NCBI GenBank assembly: GCA_902492065.1
Contig: CABUKE010000008.1
Span: 32,330-96,329, forward strand
Length of the DNA stretch: 64,000 nt
Direction: 5' to 3'
Origin: an uncultured Eubacteriales bacterium
GTDB lineage: Bacteria; Bacillota; Clostridia; UBA1381; UMGS1253
This document shows, in pieces, positions 41,049-48,812 of the stretch (position 1 is the stretch's first letter; each line of letters starts with the position of its first letter). The translations under genes were made by a program, and so were the position numbers. The notes beneath the pieces are model-generated. The model saw nothing but the letters and a program-made list of their open reading frames with translations, was not told the DNA's origin and made no database searches.

Positions 41049-42128
41049 CTATTTATTTTGCGCAAGCGGACAAATACTGCCAGGGGCGGACGTGACAGCA
41101 ATTCGCCGGCCTTCCTCCGCCGACTGCATAAAGGCGTGCATGACCTCAAGCACATGGTAAGCCACTGCGCCGGACGCACGTGCAGGAACGCCTTCCTCAA
41201 TGGCGCGCGCCATATCCGATACACCATACCCGCGCGAATTTTCGCTGTGGGTATGTGTATGCGGCATGTCGTGCCAGTCCTCGTGGAAAGACTTTTTAAC
41301 CTTGACGCATCCGCCGAAGCCGTTCGGATCCGGTACAGAGAGCGCGCCCTCTGTACCATAGATTTCAAGGTTCGGTAAATGTGCGCCCCACACGTCGAAC
41401 GACATAATCATCGTCACGAGCGCACCGTTTTTAAAGGTCAGAACACCCGTGATGTGGGTTGGAACTTCCACGTCGATTATGGTTCCCTTTTTCGGCTCGC
41501 TGGTAATTGTGCGGGTGGGAAAGGTCTTTGCCGCTTCGCTCACAACGCTTTCCACCGGGCCAATCAGATTTACGAGCGCAGTCAGATAGTATGGCCCCAT
41601 GTCGAACATCGGCCCGCCGCCGACTTTATAGTAGAATTCCGGTGCAGGGTGCCAGCTTTCGTGCCCGTGGCACACCATGAAGGCCGTTCCGGCCACCGGC
41701 TCGCCAATCCATCCGTCCGCAATCAGCTTTTTACACGTTTGGATACCGGCACCCAGGAATGTGTCCGGCGCACACCCGAGGTAAAGCCCCTTTTCCTGTG
41801 CTGTGCGGACAAGAGTTTCCCCGTCCTCCCTGCGGATGGAGAGCGGCTTCTCACTGTAGACATGCTTGCCAGCCTGCAAAGCAGCCATAGAGATTTCGTA
41901 GTGCTGCTGCGGCGTCGTAAGGTTAACGATGATGTCAACTTCTGGGTCGGACAGGATTTGTTCCGTAGTGAGAACCTTCGGGATATGATACGTCTTTGCT
42001 GCTTCCTCTGCCTTACTCTGGTCAAGGTCGCAGCATGCAACGACATCTAAATTGTCGAACATGCCAGTCATGTTTTTAAAATAAATGCCGCTGATATTGC
42101 CACAGCCAATCACGCCTACGCGTTTCAT
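41049..42128 (-). CDS. Gfo/Idh/MocA family oxidoreductase
   Basis: A 359-residue NAD(P)-dependent dehydrogenase of sugars or inositol-like compounds. The Rossmann start is VGVIGCGNISGIYF, the conserved YSEKPLS lysine motif is near residue 93, and the C-terminal sheet domain contains GGGPMFDMGPYYLTALVNL (in part). The start is ATG 42128 behind AGGAGGG. It lies 17 bases downstream of thuA in the same operon. Substrate unknown; ThuA association hints at disaccharide or keto-sugar metabolism. Confidence 0.9.
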   Translation of the reverse strand: MKRVGVIGCGNISGIYFKNMTGMFDNLDVVACCDLDQSKAEEAAKTYHIPKVLTTEQILSDPEVDIIVNLTTPQQHYEISMAALQAGKHVYSEKPLSIRREDGETLVRTAQEKGLYLGCAPDTFLGAGIQTCKKLIADGWIGEPVAGTAFMVCHGHESWHPAPEFYYKVGGGPMFDMGPYYLTALVNLIGPVESVVSEAAKTFPTRTITSEPKKGTIIDVEVPTHITGVLTFKNGALVTMIMSFDVWGAHLPNLEIYGTEGALSVPDPNGFGGCVKVKKSFHEDWHDMPHTHTHSENSRGYGVSDMARAIEEGVPARASGAVAYHVLEVMHAFMQSAEEGRRIAVTSAPGSICPLAQNK

Positions 42129-42145
42129 AATCAATCCCTCCTTAT

Positions 42146-42805
42146 TTATCTCGCCGCCCACAAAAATCCGCGCCGCATGAGCTCCCGTGCCTCCGGGATA
42201 TCGAACACGTCGGCATGGTGGCCGAGCGAATTGTAGAATACACGGCCTTTTCCCCAGTATTTTGTATATACGACAGGAACATCCACTTTGCCGTTCGGCG
42301 CATGTGGACCGTCCACAACCGGAAAGGTTGTCGTTGCCAGCACGCAGACCGCCGGATCAACGTGAATGTAATACTGCTCCGAGCAAACGGCAAAGTCGCC
42401 AATCCCCTCTGTGATTGGGCTGGGCATGTTCTTTTTGATATGAACCATGTAATCCGTGCCGTCATTGCCGGGGTGGGCCACCCATTGTGACCCGGTCATA
42501 AACTGCCACTCCGTGCTGTTCCGAAATGCGTCGCACATGCCGCCGTGACAGCCGGCAAGCCCACTGCCCGCCTCGACTGCCGCGCAAACAGACTTACATT
42601 GTTCGCTCGTGATTTCTCCCATTGTCCAGATGGGCACAATCAAGTCCTTTTGCATAAGCCGTTCTGTGTCGAGCAATACGTCAAGTGTGTCGGCAATCTC
42701 GACGCAGAAGCCCTCCTGCTCCAGCAGGTCGGAAAACACCTCCGACACCGGCACGGGTTCGTGCCCGTCCCAGCCGCCGCGGAAGAGTAAAGCCTGTTTT
42801 TTCAT
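42146..42805 (-). CDS. ThuA domain protein (trehalose-utilisation type)
   Basis: A 219-residue class I glutamine-amidotransferase-like fold protein. Pieces such as LFRGGWDGHEPVPVSEVF, GSGLAGCHGGMCDAF and GRVFYNSLGHHADVF are those of ThuA proteins, which act with Gfo/Idh dehydrogenases in disaccharide catabolism though their reaction is not settled. First gene of the minus-strand operon, with GGAG upstream of ATG 42805, divergent from an AraC regulator that likely controls it. Confidence 0.88.
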   Translation of the reverse strand: MKKQALLFRGGWDGHEPVPVSEVFSDLLEQEGFCVEIADTLDVLLDTERLMQKDLIVPIWTMGEITSEQCKSVCAAVEAGSGLAGCHGGMCDAFRNSTEWQFMTGSQWVAHPGNDGTDYMVHIKKNMPSPITEGIGDFAVCSEQYYIHVDPAVCVLATTTFPVVDGPHAPNGKVDVPVVYTKYWGKGRVFYNSLGHHADVFDIPEARELMRRGFLWAAR

Positions 42806-42891
42806 AATAGGTCACTCCTTTTTCAATCAAATTCTTCTCCTTCACTATACCGAATCGGCAGAGAAAAATCTGGCAATATTGTGCGCGGATG

Positions 42892-42921
42892 TAGACATTT
42901 CTTGCGCGTTTGTGGTAGAAT
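42892..42921 (+). promoter_or_regulatory. Promoter of the AraC regulator gene
   Basis: TAGACA (42892-42897), 18-bp spacer, TAGAAT (42916-42921). Transcription would begin near 42928, which supports ATG 42953 over upstream starts. Confidence 0.55.
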
Positions 42922-42952
42922 GGAAAAAGAAATGGCGGGAGGTCGGGCGTGG

Positions 42953-43747
42953 ATGAAACCATATTTGCAAAATCTGGAGATGGAGGAGAGCGGGATCCGC
43001 TTTGAAGTGGTTGATAATTTGTGCTTTCCAGCACATTGGCATCTGCAATGCGAAATTGTCTACGTACTCGACGGTGTATTCTGTGCCGGAGTCAACCGGC
43101 AGCAGTACGAGCTCAGCCAGGGGGATATGCTCGTTGTTGCCAGCAACGAAATCCACCATTATACAACCCGGGACAGCCGGATTCTGCTGATTATTTTCCG
43201 GCCTGACGTTGTAGGACAGCCGGACGGCTGGCCGCACGGGGGGCATTTTACTGTACCTGTTGTTCGGCAGGCGTATGCAGGCGAACCGATTCAGAAATTG
43301 TTTGCCTATGCCGTATCGCAGACAGAGGCAGGCGGGCTTGTCCGGCGCGGCATTGTAAATCTTCTGTGCGCCTTTTTACAGGAGCGCGCTGGCTTTGTGG
43401 AAGGGGAGGCGGAACCCGCGGTTCCGCACAAGCTGGTGCAGGAAGCAATTCGTTATATTGACCAGAATTACCAGGAGGAAATCAATCTTGCCCAAATTGC
43501 GGACCATATCAATGTCAGCAAGTACCACCTGTCGCGTAAATTTAAGGAATATACCGGGATGAGTATCCCGCAGCACGTCAACTCCCTCCGGCTGTACCAT
43601 GCGGAGCAGATGCTGAAAGAAGGAAGCAAGAGCATATCCGATATCGCGTATGCGTGCGGTTTTACCAGTCTGCGGAACTTTAACCGTGTGTTTTTTGGTA
43701 AGCATGGAATAGCGCCTATGGCGTTTAGGCAGACAGAATGCAAATAA
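42953..43747 (+). CDS. AraC family regulator of the ThuA/Gfo-Idh operon
   Basis: A 264-residue regulator. The N-terminal cupin-like ligand domain has FPAHWHLQCEIVYVLDG and the C-terminal double helix-turn-helix spans about 165-260 (INLAQIADHINVSKYHLSRKF; ISDIAYACGFTSLRNFNRVF in part). Divergent placement implies control of thuA and the oxidoreductase in response to a sugar-like ligand. The start ATG 42953 follows GGGAGG; upstream ATGs at 42920 and 42932 lie at or before the expected transcription start. Confidence 0.88.
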   Translation: MKPYLQNLEMEESGIRFEVVDNLCFPAHWHLQCEIVYVLDGVFCAGVNRQQYELSQGDMLVVASNEIHHYTTRDSRILLIIFRPDVVGQPDGWPHGGHFTVPVVRQAYAGEPIQKLFAYAVSQTEAGGLVRRGIVNLLCAFLQERAGFVEGEAEPAVPHKLVQEAIRYIDQNYQEEINLAQIADHINVSKYHLSRKFKEYTGMSIPQHVNSLRLYHAEQMLKEGSKSISDIAYACGFTSLRNFNRVFFGKHGIAPMAFRQTECK

Positions 43748-43775
43748 GCCATCTGTTCAGACGGCTTATTTGCGC
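43747..43775 (+). terminator. Terminator after the AraC regulator
   Basis: AAGCCATCTG and CAGACGGCTT pair around TT with one mismatch-type pair, followed by ATTT. Confidence 0.7.
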
Positions 43776-43844
43776 AATACTATTTTATACATACAAATTA
43801 GGAGAAATTTGTATTTGCCTGATTCATAAAAACAAAGTGATGTC

Positions 43845-43873
43845 TTGCAGATTTCCTATACTTATATTATACT
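43845..43873 (+). promoter_or_regulatory. Sigma-A promoter of the orphan AraC gene
   Basis: TTGCAG (43845-43850), 17-bp spacer, TATACT (43868-43873). Confidence 0.65.
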
Positions 43874-43953
43874 ATATTTAAAAGGGAAGACAATGTAATA
43901 TATTTTCAATTATGTGTAAGAAATTATCAGGAATGCGGGGGTGAAGCGCGCAA

Positions 43954-44796
43954 ATGCCTAAAATGGCTACATACCAGGAAAAAAACGGTGAACATATTTT
44001 TTTTACTCTGTTTTTGGACGATGTACAGACTGCCAGCATCCGCATTGGTATGACTTATCCGTCTCTTCAATATCACATAGAACGCTGTAGACGAAGCGAC
44101 GATATGTTTGAGTATGTGATTTCCGGGAAGGGATATATCGAGTACAAAGGGAAAACGCGCTGCGTTGCCGCCGGGGATACGCTCCATTTTCGGCAGGGCG
44201 CAACCTATAAACAGTATGCTGACCCGGACGAACCGTATAAAAAGATTTGGATGAGCGTCAGCGGCGACCTTGTTCGCGCGCTGCTGGCGAATTACCGCTT
44301 TACGGAGGAAGTCGATGTGGTTCGGGCGGATACGCACGCAGTGTTCCTTGACATTCATAAGACTGTGATGGAGAATGGAGGAACCGAGCAGTTTTCGCTT
44401 CTGCTGCATAGGCTGATTCTGCGTATGTACCATAATTCGGCGGCCCGTCCGCCGCAGGACACATTGGCGCAGAAAATCCGAAAGTATTTAGACGACCACG
44501 TTATGGAAGAAATTCGGCTTGAGGAGGTAGCAGCACGGTTTTTTATCAGCAAGATACAACTCATCCGTGTGTTTAAACGGGCGTACAATACGACGCCGTA
44601 TGCGTACATTTTAAATGCCAAATTGCAGGTTGCGCAGAATCTGCTTCTGACGAAAGATATCCCAATTAAAGAGGTGGCGGCGCAGCTCAGTTTTACGGAT
44701 GGTCATTATTTTGCCAATTCATTCAAGCGGCAGGTGGGGATGCCGCCGGGCGAATTTCGAAAACGATTTTTATCAGCCAAAGAAAAAGAAAAGTGA
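43954..44796 (+). CDS. AraC family transcriptional regulator, orphan
   Basis: A 280-residue regulator with a cupin-type N-terminal domain (MFEYVISGKGYIEYKGKT, FRQGATYKQYADPDEPY) and a C-terminal AraC DNA-binding domain (RLEEVAARFFISKIQLIRVF; IKEVAAQLSFTDGHYFANSF in part; VGMPPGEFRKRF). The N-terminal type is frequent in regulators of carbohydrate genes, but no sugar operon is adjacent, so the target is unknown. The ribosome binding site is GGGGGTGA. Confidence 0.88.
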   Translation: MPKMATYQEKNGEHIFFTLFLDDVQTASIRIGMTYPSLQYHIERCRRSDDMFEYVISGKGYIEYKGKTRCVAAGDTLHFRQGATYKQYADPDEPYKKIWMSVSGDLVRALLANYRFTEEVDVVRADTHAVFLDIHKTVMENGGTEQFSLLLHRLILRMYHNSAARPPQDTLAQKIRKYLDDHVMEEIRLEEVAARFFISKIQLIRVFKRAYNTTPYAYILNAKLQVAQNLLLTKDIPIKEVAAQLSFTDGHYFANSFKRQVGMPPGEFRKRFLSAKEKEK

Positions 44797-44800
44797 ATAC

Positions 44801-44827
44801 GGGGCTAACCTGCGATATAGCCCCTTT
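44801..44827 (+). terminator. Terminator after the orphan AraC gene
   Basis: GGGGCTA and TAGCCCC pair around a 10-base loop, followed by TTT. Confidence 0.65.
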
Positions 44828-44947
44828 GTACAGGATAAGGTATACAGTTTGTTAGGAAAAAGTTTTTTATCGTTTTTTGGAACTTTTCGCATAAATCGTG
44901 CGTCAATGTAAATGTATAAACAGAAAAATGATATAGGAGGTACATAG

Positions 44948-45685
44948 ATGATGAAGAAAAGAATTCTTGTGACCGCGATTGCCGCGGCATTGATTGTAAC
45001 AGTATTCACTGGCTGTGGAGGCAGCCCGGAGCCGAGTCCGAGCGCAAGTCCTACGCCATCTGCGTCTGCTTCGGCGTCGCCGACGGTATCACCTTCGGCA
45101 AGTCCGGAGGGAGAAACAGGGGACGGCGCGGCGGAGAGCACACCGGCAGGGGATGCTACACAGACGCCTGCGACAAAAAAGCCGGAGCAGCCGTCGTCCG
45201 GTTCCGGCACACAATCCGCTGCAACGCAAAAGCCAAATACACCGCCGCCGGCAACGCCGGAACCAACGCCTGAACCCGCGACGCCAAAGCCGAGCATTTC
45301 TGTTTCGGATTTGATGAGCCGGATGGTCGGTGCGCTGCCTGCAGGCTCGCACAGCATGAGTGCAATTCCGTCCGACCTGTACGCCGGTGTATACCAGATT
45401 GACCCGTCTGCCTATGAGAGCGTGCTGGTTTATGGCGAAACGATGAATGTAAAAGCAAACGAAATAATCGTCATCAAGGCGAAGGATTCTGCAAATCTGA
45501 GCGAGGCGAAGGCAGCACTGAATAACCGGTTGTCTGTACTGAAGGAGCAGTGGAAAAACTATCTCCCAGACCAGTATGAACTCGTAAAGGCCGGAACTGT
45601 TACGACAAAGGGGCTGTATGCAACGCTGGTAATCGCGCAGGGCGGTCAGTCGGCGGTTTCTGCATTTAACAGTGCAATTGATTGA
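44948..45685 (+). CDS. DUF4358-type lipoprotein with Ser/Pro linker
   Basis: A 245-residue lipoprotein. The lipobox is FTGC (Cys near residue 23), followed by about 90 residues of Ser/Pro/Ala/Thr linker and a C-terminal domain (about 125-245) with SDLMSRMVGALPAGSHSMS and VKANEIIVIKAKDSANLSEAK (in part), matching the DUF4358 pattern. Such proteins commonly accompany MBOAT and DHHW genes, as here, and probably assist surface glycan acylation outside the membrane. The ribosome binding site is AGGAGG. The linker is GC-rich and repetitive. Confidence 0.83.
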   Translation: MMKKRILVTAIAAALIVTVFTGCGGSPEPSPSASPTPSASASASPTVSPSASPEGETGDGAAESTPAGDATQTPATKKPEQPSSGSGTQSAATQKPNTPPPATPEPTPEPATPKPSISVSDLMSRMVGALPAGSHSMSAIPSDLYAGVYQIDPSAYESVLVYGETMNVKANEIIVIKAKDSANLSEAKAALNNRLSVLKEQWKNYLPDQYELVKAGTVTTKGLYATLVIAQGGQSAVSAFNSAID

Positions 45686-45714
45686 GAAGTTGGAACGAAG
45701 CAGAAATAACGTAA

Positions 45715-45748
45715 CAGAGCGGCAGGGAAGGGCTGCCGCTCTGTTTTA
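45715..45748 (+). terminator. Hairpin terminator between DUF4358 and MBOAT genes
   Basis: CAGAGCGGCAG and CTGCCGCTCTG pair around GGAAGGG, followed by TTTT; it may be partial since the cassette seems functionally linked. Confidence 0.75.
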
Positions 45749-45796
45749 AAGTCAACGAAAATCTGCCGCGGTCGCGGCACAGGACAGGTGATACCA

Positions 45797-47197
45797 ATGG
45801 TTTTTTCGAGTATTCCATTCTTATATTTCTTCCTGCCCGCAGTATTGGTTTTGTACTTTGCTGTACCGCGCAGGTTTAAGAATCTAGTGCTGTTTGTATG
45901 CAGCCTGCTGTTTTACGCGTGGGGGGAGCCGGTTTATATTACAATCATGCTGCTTTCCACGGTGTTTGATTATGTCAATGGTCTGCTGTTAGAACGGTTC
46001 GACGCGCGCCCGCGCGCCCGCAAGGCGGTGTTGGTTACGTCTGTTGTCGGTAACCTTGCTATTCTGATGTTTTTCAAATACAGTGACTTTTTCATCAGCA
46101 ACATAAATGCAATAGCAAACCTCGACATTGGCCTGCTGGGGCTTGCACTGCCGATCGGCATTTCGTTTTACACGTTCCAGACCATGTCGTACACCATTGA
46201 CGTATACCGGCGGGACGCGCCTGTGCAGCACAATATCATTTCCTTTGGCGCGTACGTAACGCTGTTTCCGCAGCTCATTGCCGGGCCGATTGTGCGCTAC
46301 AATACGATTGCAGAGCAGCTCAATACCCGGAAGGAAAACTTTGAGATGTTTTTCGACGGGATGGTACGGTTCTGCGCAGGTCTTGCGAAAAAAGTCCTGC
46401 TTGCCAACAATATTGGCGCACTGTGGAACGAGGTCAGTGCCATGCAGCCGGAGGGGCTGTCCGTGCTGACAGCGTGGCTGGGAATCATTGCCTTTGCACT
46501 TCAGATTTATTTTGACTTTTCCGGCTACAGCGACATGGCAATTGGCCTTGGGAAAATGTTTGGGTTTACTTTTTTGGAAAACTTCAACTATCCCTATATC
46601 AGCAAAAGCATTACGGAGTTCTGGCGCAGATGGCACATCAGTCTCGGAACGTGGTTCCGCGAGTATGTGTACATACCGCTGGGCGGCAACCGCAAGGGCG
46701 CGGTCATGACTTATATCAACATTTTTGTCGTCTGGTTTCTGACTGGCTTTTGGCACGGCGCAAGCTGGAACTTTGCCGTGTGGGGGCTGTACTTTGCTGT
46801 GATATTAATTTTGGAGAAGGCGTTTTTGCTCAAAGCGCTGGAGAAAGTTCCGGCTTTTGTATCGCATCTTTATGCGCTCCTGCTGATTTTGATTGGATGG
46901 GTTATCTTTTCGTTCGATTCGCTTCCGACCGGCATTGCCTACTTTAAGACTATGTTCGGCATGGGAGCGGGCGGTATCGCAGACGATATGTTCCTTTACA
47001 GCCTGCGGTCGTACGGGCCGCTTCTGCTGATTGGGATGGTTGCGTGTGTACCGTTTTGGAAGCAGTTTGTGGAAAAGCATTTCTGCCGCGGTGGATGGTA
47101 CGTTGTTGTGGGCGTGATGGCGTTTGCTGCGCTTGCGCTGTGTACGATTTATCTGGTCGATTCTTCGTACAATCCGTTCTTATATTTCCGCTTCTGA
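45797..47197 (+). CDS. MBOAT family O-acyltransferase (AlgI/DltB-like)
   Basis: A 466-residue polytopic enzyme with about ten helices. The family core is visible: YFAVPRRFKNLVLFVCSLLFY (in part), FPQLIAGPIVRYNTI, KSITEFWRRWHISLGTWFREYVYIPLGG (in part) and the catalytic histidine in FLTGFWHGASWNF. Such proteins move acyl groups across the membrane for O-acetylation of exopolysaccharide or wall polymers. With the DHHW gene downstream it forms the common Firmicutes acylation cassette. Start ATG 45797 with AGGTGA. Confidence 0.93.
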   Translation: MVFSSIPFLYFFLPAVLVLYFAVPRRFKNLVLFVCSLLFYAWGEPVYITIMLLSTVFDYVNGLLLERFDARPRARKAVLVTSVVGNLAILMFFKYSDFFISNINAIANLDIGLLGLALPIGISFYTFQTMSYTIDVYRRDAPVQHNIISFGAYVTLFPQLIAGPIVRYNTIAEQLNTRKENFEMFFDGMVRFCAGLAKKVLLANNIGALWNEVSAMQPEGLSVLTAWLGIIAFALQIYFDFSGYSDMAIGLGKMFGFTFLENFNYPYISKSITEFWRRWHISLGTWFREYVYIPLGGNRKGAVMTYINIFVVWFLTGFWHGASWNFAVWGLYFAVILILEKAFLLKALEKVPAFVSHLYALLLILIGWVIFSFDSLPTGIAYFKTMFGMGAGGIADDMFLYSLRSYGPLLLIGMVACVPFWKQFVEKHFCRGGWYVVVGVMAFAALALCTIYLVDSSYNPFLYFRF

Positions 47198-47221
47198 TGC
47201 GAGATGAGGGAGGCGAATCAT

Positions 47222-48361
47222 ATGGAAAGACAGATAAAAAAATGGTTTTCAATCGTATTTTATGTGGTGCTGGTGGTCGTGATGGCCGTCTGCCTGTTGA
47301 AGCCGGCGACTTATTTTTCAGAAAATGAGAACCGCGTTTTGGCACAGATGCCACAGGCAAGCGTAGGCAGCGTCCTGTCCGGTGATTTTACGAAAGAGAT
47401 AGAGGAATACACGACCGACCAGTTTCCCATGCGGGACAGCATTGTTGGGGTAAAGGCGCATTTGGAACAGCTTTCCGGCAAGCAGGAGAATAACGGCGTT
47501 TATTTTGCGAAGGAAGATTATCTGATAGAAAAGCCATCCACTACCAGCTTACAGACAGCGAAGGCGAGCATGGATTCTGTTAAAAAAGTGGATACACTGG
47601 GGAAATACAATATTTCGTTGTTGCTTGTCCCAACTGCGTATGAGATTCTGCGCGATTATCTGCCGGCGCACGTTTATGAGCCGGTACAGGAGCAGGTGGC
47701 ACAGCTGGCAGAAGATACCTTTGCCGGCACGGATGTGACGGTCGTTGACCCCACGGAGGAGCTTGCCGCACACAAGGGCGATTATATTTATTTCCGCACG
47801 GACCACCACCAGACGGCATATGGAAGCTTTCTGGTATACCAGACGCTTTGTGAGCAGCTCGGCCTTACGCCCTATTCGGAAGACGATTTTATAAAAGAGG
47901 ATTTGTCGGATGCGTTTTATGGCACGACGTGGTCAAAAGCGGCGCTGTTTAACGCAAAACCGGATACCATCAGCGTATACCGTCCAAAGTTCGACATCAG
48001 CTACTCGGTCAACTATGTCTATGAAGGCAAGCAGTCCGACAGCCCATATGAAATGTCATGGCTGGAGAAGAAAGACAAATACAGCGTGTTTTTTGACGGC
48101 AACCACCCAGTTGTAACGGCAGAAACGTCAAATAAAAACGGAAAGTCGCTGGCAGTCTTTAAGGATTCGTATGCAAACAGCATTTTGCCGCTTTTGATGA
48201 ATCATTACGAGAGCGTGCATATCATCGACCTGCGTTACTTCACCGCGGATCCGCTTGCTTATCTTGACGCCAACGGTATTTCCGATATGTTGGTGCTGTA
48301 CAATACGGCGAATTTTATGACAGATACGAATGTGGTAAAGCTTGGCGCATTTATCAAATAG
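47222..48361 (+). CDS. DHHW family protein (AlgX/DltD-like extracellular acyltransferase partner)
   Basis: A 379-residue protein with one N-terminal membrane helix (about 10-28) and an extracytoplasmic SGNH-hydrolase-like domain. The family motif occurs as YFRTDHHQTAYG near residue 190 (Q replaces W of DHHW), with FKDSYANSILPLL carrying the nucleophile-like serine near residue 322. It likely completes acyl transfer to the polymer after the MBOAT protein. It follows that gene by 24 bases, with a terminator after it. Confidence 0.88.
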   Translation: MERQIKKWFSIVFYVVLVVVMAVCLLKPATYFSENENRVLAQMPQASVGSVLSGDFTKEIEEYTTDQFPMRDSIVGVKAHLEQLSGKQENNGVYFAKEDYLIEKPSTTSLQTAKASMDSVKKVDTLGKYNISLLLVPTAYEILRDYLPAHVYEPVQEQVAQLAEDTFAGTDVTVVDPTEELAAHKGDYIYFRTDHHQTAYGSFLVYQTLCEQLGLTPYSEDDFIKEDLSDAFYGTTWSKAALFNAKPDTISVYRPKFDISYSVNYVYEGKQSDSPYEMSWLEKKDKYSVFFDGNHPVVTAETSNKNGKSLAVFKDSYANSILPLLMNHYESVHIIDLRYFTADPLAYLDANGISDMLVLYNTANFMTDTNVVKLGAFIK

Positions 48362-48365
48362 CATT

Positions 48366-48392
48366 CCGCCCCGCTCGGGGCGGTTTTATTTT
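48366..48392 (+). terminator. Terminator after the MBOAT-DHHW cassette
   Basis: CCGCCCC and GGGGCGG pair around GCTC, followed by TTTTATTTT. Confidence 0.9.
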
Positions 48393-48477
48393 GGGCAACT
48401 TACACGCACACGGCAGATGTACAGCGCATATGCTGTATTGCGGGGAAAGCCCGCAAATTTGTTCGGGAGGTTATTTT

Positions 48478-48687
48478 ATGTGTTGCTGTAACAATAATAA
48501 CTGGTTTGGTGCGTCGGCGGCTTCTGCATCTACATGCGGGATGACGGCCACAATCGGATATATTCCGATGCGGGTATACGCAGGCTCGACGGCATGTAAC
48601 GGCGCAACGGCGGCAAATGGTCGCAGCGGTAATGGCTGCTGCGGAGGCTGCGGCTGCGGATGTGGCTGCTGCAACTGCTGCCGCTAA
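48478..48687 (+). CDS. Tiny Cys/Gly-rich protein
   Basis: A 69-residue protein beginning MCCCNNNNWFG and ending in a run of alternating Gly/Cys closed by CCNCCR; about 14 of 69 residues are cysteine, nine of them in the last 17. The middle (TATIGYIPMRVYAGS) is ordinary. A GGAGG Shine-Dalgarno precedes ATG 48478, which is preferred over the longer frame. No signal peptide or modification enzyme is nearby. It could be a metal-binding, cross-linking coat-type or peptide-like product; I do not recognise the family. Confidence 0.65.
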   Translation: MCCCNNNNWFGASAASASTCGMTATIGYIPMRVYAGSTACNGATAANGRSGNGCCGGCGCGCGCCNCCR

Positions 48688-48761
48688 AGTTTTATCCCGC
48701 CTTTTGGCGGGGTACTTAAGAATACCTTCCCGAACAAACACCTCCTGTCCGGCCCAATAAA

Positions 48762-48799
48762 CAAAAACAGGCATACCCCCTTTGGTATGCCTGTTTTTG
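48762..48799. terminator. Bidirectional terminator
   Basis: CAAAAACAGGCATACC and GGTATGCCTGTTTTTG pair around CCCTTT; it ends the M56 gene (minus) and the Cys-rich gene (plus). Confidence 0.93.
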
Positions 48800-48812
48800 T
48801 TATAATTTAACT

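Noticed and set aside
48478..48687. Ribosomally made, modified peptide precursor
   Set aside because: No dehydratase, cyclodehydratase, radical SAM maturase, leader peptidase or exporter lies beside it, so precursor status cannot be supported.
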